Numbered from the stretch's first letter, positions 15,976-25,501 are shown. The stretch is 64,000 bases of DNA from Bacillus sp. NTK074B (GCF_017303375.1 NZ_JAFKOH010000001.1:1-64000), one strand, 5' to 3'. Numbers and translations are program-made. The notes: generated by a model from the sequence alone, not told the origin.

Positions 15976-16649
15976 TGATAAAAGCTGCCATATTCGACCT
16001 GGATGGAACGCTGTTAAATAGGGATGCGTCTGTAAAGGCATTCATCACTGATCAGTATGAACGCCTTTACCACTGCCTTCATCATATTCCGAAAAATTTA
16101 TATATATCCAGATTCATCGAACTAGATCAAAGGGGATACGTATGGAAAGACAAAGTATATAAACAGCTCATTGAGGAGTTTTCGATTCCTGAGTTAACTT
16201 TTGAAGAATTTCTCGATGATTACATAGTACAATTTAAACACAGCTGTATCCCTTTTCCTCATATACTTACCATGTTGGATGAATTAAAAGCGGAAGGAAT
16301 CCGATTGGGGATGATCACGAATGGGTATGGACGATTTCAGATGGACAATATCCTTGCCCTCAAAATAGAATCTTACTTTCAAGAAATACTTGTCTCCGAG
16401 TGGGAAGGTATAAAAAAGCCGGATACTGAAATTTTTAAACGGGCAATAGAAAGATTACAAGTGGAACCTCAAGAATGCATCTTTATCGGAGACCATCCCG
16501 AGTATGATGTGTATGGTGCCCAGAAGGCAGGGATGAAAGGTGTTTGGAAGAAGGATGCCCATTGGATAGATGCAAAGCATGCAGATGGTGTGATTGATGA
16601 TTTAGCTGACTTACCATCCTTCATTAAGGCACTTCAGTCATCACGGTGA
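15975..16649 (+). CDS. HAD-family hydrolase
   Basis: All four HAD motifs are visible in the 224-residue protein: FDLDGTLL (nucleophile Asp8, acid Asp10), MITNGYG, the lysine in IKKPD, and FIGDHPEYDVYGA. The helical cap between residues 15 and 90 is of the type seen in phosphoglycolate phosphatase and haloacid dehalogenase relatives. It probably dephosphorylates a small metabolite. Its ATG overlaps the TGA of the methyltransferase gene, so the two are made together. Confidence 0.85.
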   Translation: MIKAAIFDLDGTLLNRDASVKAFITDQYERLYHCLHHIPKNLYISRFIELDQRGYVWKDKVYKQLIEEFSIPELTFEEFLDDYIVQFKHSCIPFPHILTMLDELKAEGIRLGMITNGYGRFQMDNILALKIESYFQEILVSEWEGIKKPDTEIFKRAIERLQVEPQECIFIGDHPEYDVYGAQKAGMKGVWKKDAHWIDAKHADGVIDDLADLPSFIKALQSSR

Positions 16650-16903
16650 CTATTTCTGGTGAAAAAATTTATAAACATGTGTCCTATAAATGGTTAGGAG
16701 AGACAGTCAATAAATTTTACTATGTCAGCTGATCAAGCGAATTGAAAAGGGGGATGAAAAAAATAGTTTGTATTTTTTGATTATTAATAAAGACTGATTT
16801 AGACCGATATGCTACTATTCATTCTACGGAATTTCTAGTATAATAGTCTTCTTGATACTACATATTCAGCCTAGGTAATTGAATAAAATCAGGAGGGTCC
16901 ACT

Positions 16904-17131
16904 TTGTTTGAATTCAGTGATTTATTTACAGAACCAGTAAAAACCGTCGCTATTAATATAGCGATTGTTTCACTAGTTACCATATCGTTGACTACACTAA
17001 TATATACGGTACTTAAATTTATTAAGTTACCTGAAAAGTTCATAGAGAACATTATCGGCCTGATCGTAGTGTTTGTTGGAATCGGAACTGTATATTATTC
17101 CCTGAGATGGGATTTGTTCCTTGCATTATGA
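16904..17131 (+). CDS. Small membrane protein, 75 residues
   Basis: Two hydrophobic helices (about residues 15-40 and 47-66) are separated by the charged segment KFIKLPEKFIEN. No family is recognised. TTG at 16904 lies after CAGGAGGGTCCAC, a strong site. A TATAAT at 16839-16844 is a candidate -10 box. A terminator follows, so this is probably a single-gene unit. Confidence 0.6.
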   Translation: MFEFSDLFTEPVKTVAINIAIVSLVTISLTTLIYTVLKFIKLPEKFIENIIGLIVVFVGIGTVYYSLRWDLFLAL

Positions 17132-17150
17132 TCGAGCGTAGATTGAAAGA

Positions 17151-17178
17151 AAAAGCATCTAATCAGGTGCTTTTTTTG
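17151..17178 (+). terminator. Terminator after the 75-residue membrane-protein gene
   Basis: A 10-bp stem (17151-17160 with 17165-17174) has one G-U pair and a run of T. Confidence 0.85.
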
Positions 17179-17352
17179 TTTTTTATGGCTGTTGTTAAAT
17201 TACATATACGCTAAGATTCACTAACGAGAGAAGGTTTCCCCTTAAGTCTTTTAACTTCATTCAAAAGTCTTATATTGCGTCCTCCAAACTGACCATGACA
17301 TATTATGATTAGGACCATATAGTGTAGATAGAAGCTTTTGGTATCTTTCCCC

Positions 17353-17381
17353 TTGCTAATATGAAGAAATTTCTTTATATT
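17353..17381 (+). promoter_or_regulatory. Candidate promoter of the XRE gene
   Basis: TTGCTA (17353-17358) and TATATT (17376-17381) are 17 bp apart. The inverted pair GTAAA-TACTAT-TTTAC lies just downstream and could be an autoregulatory operator. Confidence 0.45.
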
Positions 17382-17421
17382 TAGTAAATACTATTTTACC
17401 AAATGTTGGAGGGGTCTATCT

Positions 17422-17697
17422 ATGAATGACATGAAGAAATTATGCAACTCCATTAATGCTTGCTTAACCAAGAAGGATTCAACTAGTAACGAACTTCAAA
17501 TGGGTGAGATTGTTTATTTGTTACGAGTGAAATCTCAACTGACTCAAGAAGAGTTAGCATTGAAAGCAAATGTATGCACGCAGACCATCAAGAGACTTGA
17601 AGGGTGCAGAGAAAGGGTAAGTGATGTCACTTGCAGGGGGATTTTCGAAGCATTGGGGGTTCATATCACTCGTCTGACGAAGCTTTTGGAAGAATGA
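17422..17697 (+). CDS. XRE-family transcriptional regulator
   Basis: The 91-residue protein carries a lambda-Cro type helix-turn-helix at about residues 30-85 (LLRVKSQLTQEELALKANVCTQTIKRLE). An N-terminal tail of about 28 residues has no known domain. Targets are unknown. The MFS transporter gene starts 38 bp downstream with its own ribosome site and may be controlled by it. ATG at 17422 follows TTGGAGGGG. Confidence 0.8.
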   Translation: MNDMKKLCNSINACLTKKDSTSNELQMGEIVYLLRVKSQLTQEELALKANVCTQTIKRLEGCRERVSDVTCRGIFEALGVHITRLTKLLEE

Positions 17698-17735
17698 AAT
17701 AAAATTCCGCATGATAAATAGAGAGAAGGAAAACT

Positions 17736-19007
17736 ATGCGATTCAAGGATTTTCACAAGAATATAAAAATACGAATTGTTGAAACGTTTATGAGCCGCTT
17801 TATAGGCAGCATGATCTTTCCGTTTATGTCCATCTATCTGGCCGTTCATTTCGGTGCGAAGGTAGCCGGATTACTACTTTTAATCAATGTCTTTGTCGGT
17901 ATCGGGATAAATTTCCTGGGAGGGTATTTTGCCGATCAATTCGGCCGGAAAAGGATCATGTTAATGGCGGAGTCTCTTCGATTTCTTGCCTTCTTCACCA
18001 TGATGGTCTGCAACTCACCCTGGTTTGAATCAGCAACTGTCACGTTTGCCATGATGACGGTGAACAGCATTTGCTGGGGTCTTGCAGGACCTGCGAACCA
18101 AGCAATGATGATTGATGTCAGTACCCCTCCACAGCGGAAACTCATGTACTCAATTACATACTGGGCAAACAATCTTTCCATTGCAATTGGAGGAATCATA
18201 GGCGCTTTCTTATTTAAAGATTATCTTTTCGAGCTTTTCCTGGCATTGAGTGTAGCATCCGCCGTTACAGCATTACTGGTGGCATTCTTCATTGATGAAA
18301 GCTACTCACCTATAGATTCAGATATGACTCCAACTCAACACGTGGGAAAATTAATTTCTAATTACAGAACCGTCCTGCACGATAGACTCTTCGTCCTTTT
18401 TACTATTGCAGGTGTACTCATCCTGTCCATGGAGTTTCAACTGACAAACTATATCGGTATTCGATTAAGCGAAGAAATGCCTTCCCAACCTTTTCTTTAT
18501 TGGGAAATAAATGGGGTACAAACAATGGGGATTCTACGAAGTGAAAATACGATTATGGTCGTCATCCTCATGTTATTCATCACAAAGTTTCCCCATAACT
18601 TTAAAGACAGAACCATACTGGTATGGAGTTGTTTCTTCTTTTCGATAGGATATGCGGCCCTTGCCTACTCGAATAACGTATTTATCCTATTCGTAATGAT
18701 GGGGATCCTTACGATTGGAGAGGTATTTCGGGTACCGGTTGAGCAATCCTACATGGCGGCCATCCCCCCTGATGATGCACGGAGTTCCTATATGGCTTTT
18801 AATGGATTGAAATTCAACCTATCTATGTTGATTGCATCATCCACAGTCACACTAGGAGCCATTTTTTCATCCAGCGTGATGGCGGGTATCATCCTTGCCA
18901 TAGGACTTACAGGGACATTCATCCTTAAAGTGATTTCCCCAGAATTGGATAAAAGGAGAAATGATGTTGAATTGAGGCAGAAACTAAGACAAGTCAAAGA
19001 AGTATAA
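17736..19007 (+). CDS. MFS transporter
   Basis: The 423-residue protein has about 12 hydrophobic helices. Between helices 2 and 3 it has the motif GGYFADQFGRKRIM, the major facilitator signature GXXXDXXGRK. The overall pattern resembles multidrug-type proton antiporters of Bacillus, but the cargo is unknown. A charged loop at about 190-205 separates the halves. It lies 38 bp behind an XRE regulator. ATG at 17736 follows AGAAGGAAAA. Confidence 0.82.
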   Translation: MRFKDFHKNIKIRIVETFMSRFIGSMIFPFMSIYLAVHFGAKVAGLLLLINVFVGIGINFLGGYFADQFGRKRIMLMAESLRFLAFFTMMVCNSPWFESATVTFAMMTVNSICWGLAGPANQAMMIDVSTPPQRKLMYSITYWANNLSIAIGGIIGAFLFKDYLFELFLALSVASAVTALLVAFFIDESYSPIDSDMTPTQHVGKLISNYRTVLHDRLFVLFTIAGVLILSMEFQLTNYIGIRLSEEMPSQPFLYWEINGVQTMGILRSENTIMVVILMLFITKFPHNFKDRTILVWSCFFFSIGYAALAYSNNVFILFVMMGILTIGEVFRVPVEQSYMAAIPPDDARSSYMAFNGLKFNLSMLIASSTVTLGAIFSSSVMAGIILAIGLTGTFILKVISPELDKRRNDVELRQKLRQVKEV

Positions 19008-19181
19008 GCCATAGCTTCAAATATTTAACACTGGGATATTCTACTAGAGGTTTAAAAATGAATATAATATGTCGACTCCTTTGAGTTGAAATGTGGAACG
19101 GGCAGATGCTATATTATCCTGAATAAGGTACGATCTCGAATCATACCTTTAAAAGAGTTCAGTTGGACGAAGGGAGAGCCT

Positions 19182-19856
19182 ATGGATAATAAATGGGAAG
19201 TCGCTCTACCATCTTTAACTCAATTGACCGTGTCTTCCAATGCAAATAATGAACATGTCACAATCCATGGTGGGGATGAAACATTACGATGCGTGGGGGT
19301 CGGGACAGATGCGGCGGTCTTTCAATCTATTAATGCCCCTGACTTCGCTTTCAAATTGTATGCGGAAGACAAAAGATACAAAATTAACATCGAAGAAAAA
19401 GTCTATCAAACTATAGGGGATTGTCCTTTTTTCTCTACCTGCTATGCAGCTTATGATACATTACTAGTGTTAAGTTTTGAAGAAGGACCAACTCTCTTTG
19501 ACTGCCTGTTGCAGGGTATCCAAATTCCATGTCAAGTGGTTCAGGATGTGGAGGCGGCTAGACATTATGTTCGTGAGCAAGGACTGAATCCCCGTGATAT
19601 CCATTTGAAAAACATTTTAATGCAAAATGGGAGAGCGAAAATTATTGATGTATCTGAATATGTTCATCCTGGTAATGATTTCAGATGGGAGCACTTGAAA
19701 AAAGCTTATGAAGACCATTATGACCTTATTGAGGGAAGAGCATTACCATTTTGGTTATTGGAAACGATACGAAAATGGTACAACTCGTGGAATAAGCACT
19801 TTGGTTCTTACGAGGAATTTATGAAAAAGGTAGCCAAGATTACTTTATTTAAATAG
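19182..19856 (+). CDS. Protein-kinase-like protein, YrzF/YbdM type
   Basis: The protein resembles small Bacillus proteins described as putative serine/threonine kinases. Residues near 35-65 hold a glycine strand (RCVGVGTDAAVFQ) and a lysine in FAFKLYAED. A catalytic-loop-like PRDIHLKNIL and metal-binding-like KIIDVSEY follow. The usual HRD is altered to PRD and DFG to DVS, so activity is uncertain. An upstream in-frame ATG at 19086 lacks a ribosome site. ATG at 19182 follows AGGGAGAG, giving 224 residues. A terminator follows. Confidence 0.68.
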   Translation: MDNKWEVALPSLTQLTVSSNANNEHVTIHGGDETLRCVGVGTDAAVFQSINAPDFAFKLYAEDKRYKINIEEKVYQTIGDCPFFSTCYAAYDTLLVLSFEEGPTLFDCLLQGIQIPCQVVQDVEAARHYVREQGLNPRDIHLKNILMQNGRAKIIDVSEYVHPGNDFRWEHLKKAYEDHYDLIEGRALPFWLLETIRKWYNSWNKHFGSYEEFMKKVAKITLFK

Positions 19857-19857
19857 G

Positions 19858-19899
19858 AAAAAAGAGTTCAGAGCACTCATTGCTTTGAGCTCTTTTTTG
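19858..19899 (+). terminator. Terminator after the kinase-like gene
   Basis: A long stem with G-U pairs runs between AAAAAAGAG at 19858 and CTCTTTTTT near 19896 around a short loop. Confidence 0.8.
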
Positions 19900-19990
19900 T
19901 GAAGAAGATGAGGATTGCATGTGAATCAGTTGTACAAAAAGCAATCGTTTGACATAATTTATCTAAGATTAGAAATCTGGAGGAGAGAAT

Positions 19991-21064
19991 ATGTGGTATC
20001 AAAACGATGTAAGTAAGAGTCTGGGGACTAAATATCCCATCATCCAAGCTGGAATGGCTGGAGGGGTCACAACCCCGCTTCTGGTTTCCTCTGTCTCGAA
20101 TTCGGGCGGCCTTGGGACGCTTGGAGCAGGGTATATGTCTGTCTCCGACCTGAAAGAGGCCCTTAAACTAGTAAAAAAGCAAACAGACTTACCTTTTGGA
20201 GTTAACCTTTTCATACCTGAGATTCAAGAATGCAGAGAAGAACAAGTAAACAGCATGAGAAAATTACTGGACCCCTTTAAAAAAGAAATGAATTTATTGA
20301 CAGATCACCGATTCACCATACATCACGTAGAATTTGAAAAGCAAATTGAATCCATCATTCAGGAAAGAGTACCTGTTTGCAGCTTTACATTTGGAACTCC
20401 TCCGAAGGAAATAGTGAAAGAGTTGAAGAAAGAAGGAATCAAAGTCATCGGAACTGCAACGACAGTGGAAGAAGCGTTAATGAATCAAGAGTGTGGAGTG
20501 GATGTAATCGTGGCACAAGGAAGTGAAGCAGGTGGGCATAGAGGTACATTTCTAGGTACTTATGAAGAATCAATGATCGGGACATTCTCCCTTATTCCGC
20601 AGATAGTGGATGCTGTGAAACTACCGGTTATTGCAGCAGGCGGGGTTATGGATGGAAGAGGCATAGTAGCCGCTCTTGCTCTGGGTGCAAAAGGAGTTCA
20701 AATGGGTACCGCCTTTCTAACAATGAAAGAAAGTGGAGCAAAAGCCATACACAAAAGAGCCATCTTAGAAGCTGAAGAGACCAGCACAACCCTCACATCT
20801 GCATTCAGCGGTAAACCGGCGAGAGGCCTTTCAAACACATTTACTAGGATGATGAAAGAGTATGAGAGTCAATTCCTTCCGTATCCTCTTCAAAACGAAT
20901 TGACTAAAGAAATGAGAAAGGAAGCCGGCAATCAACATAACAAAGAATTAATGTCTTTATGGTCAGGTCAAAGCCCACGTCTCAGTAAAGAGGTTTATGT
21001 ACATGAGCTGATCGCTTCCATAGTGAAAGAAGTGGAAGAAGGACTTCATAAGTTGTACAGATAA
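19991..21064 (+). CDS. Nitronate monooxygenase-like flavoenzyme
   Basis: The 357-residue protein is a TIM-barrel FMN enzyme of the nitronate monooxygenase / FabK family. It begins PIIQAGMAGG and contains VIVAQGSEAGGHRG, with the conserved glycine-histidine loop, and the phosphate-binding GALGAKGVQMGTAFL-like block at about 235-250. Members oxidise propionate-3-nitronate and related nitronates. B. subtilis YrpB is a comparable protein. ATG at 19991 follows TGGAGGAGAG. It stands as a single unit. Confidence 0.84.
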   Translation: MWYQNDVSKSLGTKYPIIQAGMAGGVTTPLLVSSVSNSGGLGTLGAGYMSVSDLKEALKLVKKQTDLPFGVNLFIPEIQECREEQVNSMRKLLDPFKKEMNLLTDHRFTIHHVEFEKQIESIIQERVPVCSFTFGTPPKEIVKELKKEGIKVIGTATTVEEALMNQECGVDVIVAQGSEAGGHRGTFLGTYEESMIGTFSLIPQIVDAVKLPVIAAGGVMDGRGIVAALALGAKGVQMGTAFLTMKESGAKAIHKRAILEAEETSTTLTSAFSGKPARGLSNTFTRMMKEYESQFLPYPLQNELTKEMRKEAGNQHNKELMSLWSGQSPRLSKEVYVHELIASIVKEVEEGLHKLYR

Positions 21065-21262
21065 ACTGTTTCTCTGATGATTTCAACACTCATCTCTCAC
21101 GATTAGTCCCACTTTCACAAATCTCGGTTTCCAATAATTTAACCTTGTAATACTTTCTAGCAAAGGTATAATTTTGATATAAGGAAAGCGCTTTTTTATT
21201 TAATTTGAATAATCCAAATAATTAAAATCCATTTGTCGAGGTGCATTTTCTAGGAGGTTCAC

Positions 21263-21952
21263 ATGAGAGAAATTTTACCTGGATCCGTACTGTCACACAT
21301 TCAGTACGGTTATCAAAAAGTTCCTAAGAAAGTTAAAAGTCAATGTCCAAGCTGCTCTAAGACCAGTGAATTTGTGTTGAAAGCGAATTTCTATCAAGTG
21401 AATAAGACGGGGTTGTTCGCAGAGGCCAATTGCTCGGAGTGTAAAAAACCGGCCGTTTTCGTTATTATGTTGAGTGACGATTCGATTTATACAAAAGAGG
21501 AAGCCGGCCTTTATATTTACGATCCTTTAGCTACGAACGGACCATTGGATCAGATTCAGGGAAATAAACGGATCCCACAGGACCTCGTCAGATCATTTCG
21601 ATCAGCATTAAATGTCAGTCAATCGAAGGATAACTCTGCTACAGCCGTTATGTCTAAGCGGGTACTGGAGAGTGTACTGAAGAATTTCAATGGCGAGCAA
21701 TCATCAGGGCAAACTTTGTCGGAACAATTCGATCAGCTTCCTAAGAATGTTGATCTATCGAAGCCGATCCAGGCACTCAGTCATCTTGTCCATCCCAAGT
21801 CTGCTTTTTATGAGATGCTTGAATTGGAGCGGGAAATAGATGATGAAACAGCCGGTTTACTGATGGAGTTATTGGAGGGGTTGATTGAGTATCTATATGT
21901 ACTTCCAGATAAAATAGAAACGTTACAAGAAAAAATCGAAAAGAAATATTAG
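21263..21952 (+). CDS. DUF4145-type protein with zinc ribbon
   Basis: The 229-residue protein has an N-terminal zinc-ribbon-like pair, CPSC at about 28 and CSEC at about 57. It is followed by a helical domain whose segment DLVRSFRSALNV then AVMSKRVLESVLKNF resembles DUF4145. That family is often found near restriction or phage-related genes, but no such genes lie here. Function is unknown. ATG at 21263 follows TAGGAGG, and a strong terminator ends the unit. Confidence 0.65.
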   Translation: MREILPGSVLSHIQYGYQKVPKKVKSQCPSCSKTSEFVLKANFYQVNKTGLFAEANCSECKKPAVFVIMLSDDSIYTKEEAGLYIYDPLATNGPLDQIQGNKRIPQDLVRSFRSALNVSQSKDNSATAVMSKRVLESVLKNFNGEQSSGQTLSEQFDQLPKNVDLSKPIQALSHLVHPKSAFYEMLELEREIDDETAGLLMELLEGLIEYLYVLPDKIETLQEKIEKKY

Positions 21953-21957
21953 AGGAG

Positions 21958-21991
21958 GTAGAGTGCTGTTTCCAGCACTCTACTTTTTTTT
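21958..21991 (+). terminator. Terminator after the DUF4145-like gene
   Basis: A perfect 11-bp stem (21958-21968 with 21973-21983) is followed by a run of eight T. Confidence 0.9.
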
Positions 21992-22221
21992 AATATGCTG
22001 GAACCACCTCTCCGAAAACATGCGCTAATTGGTGCATCTCAATAAATCATTCCAGTTCACTGAAATATGTATCATCAATCCGCAACTCAGGTTATCATCG
22101 TAAGAAACCGATATCTTTCATGATTATGAACAGAATTTATTTAAATTTTGCCAAAACTAGTTTATCATTATGAGGTAGATTGAAATGATTGAAAGTCAGG
22201 GGAACTAAAGGAAGGTACACG

Positions 22222-23397
22222 ATGATGACAGAAAACGAAAAGAATATCACAAGAATACATATGGATGGGAAAGAATACATCCTAATCGGAACGGCTCACG
22301 TGTCACGACAGAGTGCGGAACAGGTAAAAGAAGTGATAGAAGCCGAAAAACCGGACACTGTTTGTGTTGAGCTGGACGAACCAAGGTATCAATCGATTGT
22401 CGAAGGAGATAAGTGGAGAGAGACTGATATCTTTCAAGTAATCAAAGATAAGAAAGCCACTCTGCTCCTGATGAATCTTGCTATCGGTTCTTTCCAACGC
22501 CGGATGGCCAAACAATTCGGCATCAAACCGGGACAGGAAATGATTCAGGGCATCGAATCCGCGAAAGAATTAAATGCGGGACTCGTCCTTGCTGACCGTA
22601 ATATCCAGGTGACATTTTCCCGGATATGGAGCAGCGTAGGCTTCAGCGGGAAGGCAAAGCTTCTGACCCAGATCGTATACAGTATCTTCAGCAATGATAC
22701 AATTACAGAAGAAGAATTAGAAAAAATTAAATCCCAGGATATGCTAGATTCAATGCTAAATGAATTCACACAAATGTTTCCTAAGCTGAAAACACCCTTA
22801 ATCGATGAAAGGGATCAGTATTTGTCACAGAAAATCAAAGACGCACCAGGAAATAAGATCGTCGCAGTACTTGGTGCAGCACACGTACCTGGTATCTCGA
22901 AAGAAATCAATAAAGAGCATGATCTGGATAAACTGAATGAACGTCCAGCTAAATCAAATTGGCCAAAAATCATCGGGTGGACCATCCCGGTTATGATCCT
23001 GGCCGTCATTGCCTATACGTTCATCTCAAATCCCGACGCAGGGATTCAGCAGGGAATCAGTTGGATATTGTGGAACGGCGGATTCTCTGCCCTTGGTGTA
23101 GCGATCGGACTGGGACATCCCTTAGCCATTGTAACGGCATTTGTAGCAGCACCCATTACTTCATTGAATCCTCTTCTAGCAGCCGGTTGGTTTGCAGGGT
23201 TCGTTCAAGCCTATTTCCGCAGGCCAAATGTCGGAGATTTTGATTCTCTGGCTGAGGACGTACTGAGCATTAAGGGATTCTGGAGAAATAAAGTAACCCG
23301 AATCCTTCTCATTGTCGTCCTTGCTAATTTAGGAAGTACATTGGGAACAGTCATTGGTGGGGCAGACGTAGTAAGATTATTTCTTGAAAATTTATAG
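22222..23397 (+). CDS. TraB/PrgY-family protein
   Basis: The soluble N-terminal domain has the paired TraB-family motifs LIGTAHVS (near residue 25) and VLGAAHVPG (near 220). These are thought to form a metal-dependent active site related to TIKI peptidases. The C-terminal 130 residues contain four hydrophobic helices. Enterococcal relatives limit pheromone activity, but Bacillus members have no established role. An in-frame TTG at 22189 exists, but ATG at 22222 follows AAAGGAAGG with good spacing, giving 391 residues. Confidence 0.85.
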   Translation: MMTENEKNITRIHMDGKEYILIGTAHVSRQSAEQVKEVIEAEKPDTVCVELDEPRYQSIVEGDKWRETDIFQVIKDKKATLLLMNLAIGSFQRRMAKQFGIKPGQEMIQGIESAKELNAGLVLADRNIQVTFSRIWSSVGFSGKAKLLTQIVYSIFSNDTITEEELEKIKSQDMLDSMLNEFTQMFPKLKTPLIDERDQYLSQKIKDAPGNKIVAVLGAAHVPGISKEINKEHDLDKLNERPAKSNWPKIIGWTIPVMILAVIAYTFISNPDAGIQQGISWILWNGGFSALGVAIGLGHPLAIVTAFVAAPITSLNPLLAAGWFAGFVQAYFRRPNVGDFDSLAEDVLSIKGFWRNKVTRILLIVVLANLGSTLGTVIGGADVVRLFLENL

Positions 23398-23401
23398 GGG
23401 A

Positions 23402-23438
23402 AAAATAAGTTATCCTTCTGGATGGCTTATTTTTTTCG
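23402..23438 (+). terminator. Terminator after the TraB-like gene
   Basis: The AAATAAG and CTTATTT arms, extended through G-U pairs to ATCC-GGAT, form a 13-bp stem followed by T. Confidence 0.85.
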
Positions 23439-23494
23439 GGGAAAATTGGAATATTATGCTAAAATGGAAGTATCCATAGTTTTGGGAGGGGATT

Positions 23495-23692
23495 ATGATC
23501 ACGGAGTTTTTCAATCGTTACGCCCATTGGTTATTACTTCTATTTGTAGGATTAAGTATCATGATGGGAATGACAATCTTCACTTCTTCAGTTCAAGGAA
23601 TCATCGCAGGAGTATTTGGAATAGTTGGGTTTTTGGGGATTGCGTCTCTGGTCATCCAAATCGAGGTACATAAGAGAAAGAAGGATCAATAA
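23495..23692 (+). CDS. Small membrane protein, 65 residues
   Basis: Two hydrophobic helices (about residues 10-27 and 33-53) are followed by the basic tail HKRKKDQ. The orientation rule would leave that tail in the cytoplasm. No family is recognised. ATG at 23495 follows GGGAGGGG with correct spacing. It lies 72 bp before a phosphatase gene and may be co-transcribed with it. Confidence 0.6.
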   Translation: MITEFFNRYAHWLLLLFVGLSIMMGMTIFTSSVQGIIAGVFGIVGFLGIASLVIQIEVHKRKKDQ

Positions 23693-23764
23693 AACAACAG
23701 ATTCATCAGCTCAATGGAACAGTTTGAGCAATTGAATCGATATAAATGAAAGGAGGATATCTAC

Positions 23765-24301
23765 ATGATATACGCTATTAGACACGGCCAAACCGATAGA
23801 AATAAAGAAGGTAGACTCCAAGGCAGAAATGGCCTCCCATTAAATGAAGCAGGACTCAGACAAGCTCAGGATTTAAAACACAAACTAAGTCACATCAACT
23901 TCGATTACGTCTTTTCTTCTCCACAGGAAAGAGCCATTCAAACCGCTGAAATTGTTACAGCTATGTCGTGCAAGGTTGATACAAGATTAGATGTTTATGA
24001 TTTAGGCGAGGCAGATGGCCTGATAAAAAGCGAGGTGATCATGAATGGTCCATTGCCGGATTCATCGTGCTATGATGGGGTGGAGGATGCTGAGAGTTAT
24101 ATGACGAGGGTATTAAACTTCATGGAAGAATTGACAGCGCTCCATGGAGGGGAAGATAAACATATATTGATCTCGGGTCACAGGTGTACAACCGGTGCAA
24201 TCGGTGCGTACTTTCATGGCATTCCAAAGGATCAAAATATCTTAAGATTCTCATCCAATAATGGAGAATTTAAGCAGTATGAATTGCCTGTAAGAAGCTG
24301 A
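23765..24301 (+). CDS. Histidine phosphatase family protein
   Basis: The 178-residue protein has the phosphoglycerate-mutase-like signature IRHGQTDRN, with His7 as the phosphorylated residue. It also has the second-shell SSPQERAIQTAE and the late histidine ISGHRCTTG. The family dephosphorylates small phosphorylated metabolites, and the substrate is open. ATG at 23765 follows AAAGGAGGATATCTAC. Confidence 0.85.
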   Translation: MIYAIRHGQTDRNKEGRLQGRNGLPLNEAGLRQAQDLKHKLSHINFDYVFSSPQERAIQTAEIVTAMSCKVDTRLDVYDLGEADGLIKSEVIMNGPLPDSSCYDGVEDAESYMTRVLNFMEELTALHGGEDKHILISGHRCTTGAIGAYFHGIPKDQNILRFSSNNGEFKQYELPVRS

Positions 24302-24420
24302 ACGTAAGCGATCAAAATGTAACTGAACAGCCACGTTTTCAAAATGAATCTTTGGGTAAATAGTAATTAACCTTTACCCGCGACCTTGTGAGGAGAGAAT
24401 AATAGGAGCTGTGACGAACG

Positions 24421-24606
24421 TTGCTCAATATACATGACAGATACTCCATTGTTTTGTATCAAACATATATGGCAAGAAACCAGGCTTCCCGTACTTCTCA
24501 GAAGATTACGATTCAAATGCTTTCTCAGTACACAGGATTCTCTGAGGAAATTATCCTTGAAGCACTCGAATTCGGAAAGTTATCACCTGATTTATCTTTA
24601 AGATAA
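24421..24606 (+). CDS. Hypothetical small protein, 61 residues
   Basis: This short helical protein has a segment (ITIQMLSQYTGFSEEIILEALEFGKL) that reads like a helix-turn-helix or helical hairpin. I cannot place it in a family. TTG at 24421 is preceded by AGGAG at somewhat long spacing, so the start and the gene itself are less certain. A second small gene follows at 24779. Confidence 0.5.
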   Translation: MLNIHDRYSIVLYQTYMARNQASRTSQKITIQMLSQYTGFSEEIILEALEFGKLSPDLSLR

Positions 24607-24778
24607 TCACCTACGTGTAAAGGTCTAAGAAAATTATTTTCTCCTCCAAGGTTGACCTAAATTCGTTTAGTAATAGGATTGATTCATTTTTGTTACATAA
24701 TTAATTTTTGAAGAATATATTGAAAAAACAAGCCTATATTTATTATAATAACAGAAAGGATTTATAGAGGAGGATCTA

Positions 24779-24958
24779 ATGGACACCCACAGGAGTAAAA
24801 GAATCTCAAAGTTATACAGAAAGTTAATTACTTCTGATGCAACTCAAGCTTTCCTTATTTATAAAGGCCTAGATGAGACAACGAAAGCAGAATTACTTGA
24901 TTTAGTGGCAGAAATGGGCTCTCAGCACTCAGAAAAATTGTTGAATAAAATAAGCTAA
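24779..24958 (+). CDS. Hypothetical small protein, 59 residues
   Basis: ATG at 24779 follows the ideal site AGAGGAGGATCTA, and the 59-codon frame ends shortly before a strong terminator. The protein is basic at the N-terminus (MDTHRSKRISKLYRKLI) and helical throughout, with no membrane segment or cysteine. No family is recognised. Ribosome site, length and terminator together support a real gene. Confidence 0.6.
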   Translation: MDTHRSKRISKLYRKLITSDATQAFLIYKGLDETTKAELLDLVAEMGSQHSEKLLNKIS

Positions 24959-24976
24959 TATACATGTACCAAGTTC

Positions 24977-25012
24977 AAGACCTGGAGAGATGAATTCTCC
25001 AGGTCTTTTTCT
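24977..25012 (+). terminator. Terminator after the 59-residue gene
   Basis: A perfect 12-bp stem (24977-24988 with 24996-25007) is followed by a T run. Confidence 0.9.
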
Positions 25013-25426
25013 TATTATAGCTAAGTACAGGCTAACGTGATGATATTTTGAAGAGGGAAAGTTGGGTTATCAGCGAACCGTAATTAAAATGCTTCTTGTC
25101 ATCAATCAATCTGGTAATGAAAAATTATACTGAGAGTTTCATTTTGACTAAATACATTGGAATATATCAACATAATATCTATATGTCATATGTCCTCCTT
25201 CCAATACTCAATTTCAATGAAATATGACATGCCCACGAATAAAAGAGTGCGGTGTGATTTTCATTATAAAATCCATCGCATTATTAATTTCAATCAGATT
25301 TGATGATTCTAATTAACTACTTTTCCTTCCTGGACAGAGAAAGATCCCAATGAATGAAATAAACCATGGTTCAATATTCCTTATTTTATGAGAATAGGAA
25401 TATATTCCTTTTTATTCAAAAAAATG
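25013..25426. other. Gene-free stretch upstream of dppA
   Basis: This AT-rich stretch of about 410 bp precedes the dpp promoter. I see no frame with a ribosome site. A short hairpin, GGAATAT-ATTCC near 25397-25408, is present. The length is unusual for this region and may hold binding sites for regulators such as AbrB, which controls dpp in B. subtilis. Confidence 0.4.
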
Positions 25427-25467
25427 TTGTAATCACTCGAATTAATAATTATAATATTAAGAAAATT
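25427..25467 (+). promoter_or_regulatory. dpp operon promoter with CodY-box-like overlap
   Basis: TTGTAA (25427-25432) and TATAAT (25450-25455) are 17 bp apart, a good sigma-A promoter. AATATTAAGAAAATT at 25453-25467 matches 13 of 15 positions of the CodY box AATTTTCWGAAAATT and overlaps the -10 box. B. subtilis dpp is a classical CodY target, repressed when branched-chain amino acids and GTP are plentiful. Confidence 0.75.
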
Positions 25468-25501
25468 TAATAAATATTACCCATGAAAGGAGGTGCGATT
25501 T

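Noticed and set aside
11478..17697. Prophage region (sigma factor, XRE regulator, small genes)
   Set aside because: There are no structural, packaging, integrase or lysis genes and no attachment repeats. The sigma factor and regulator stand among ordinary genes.
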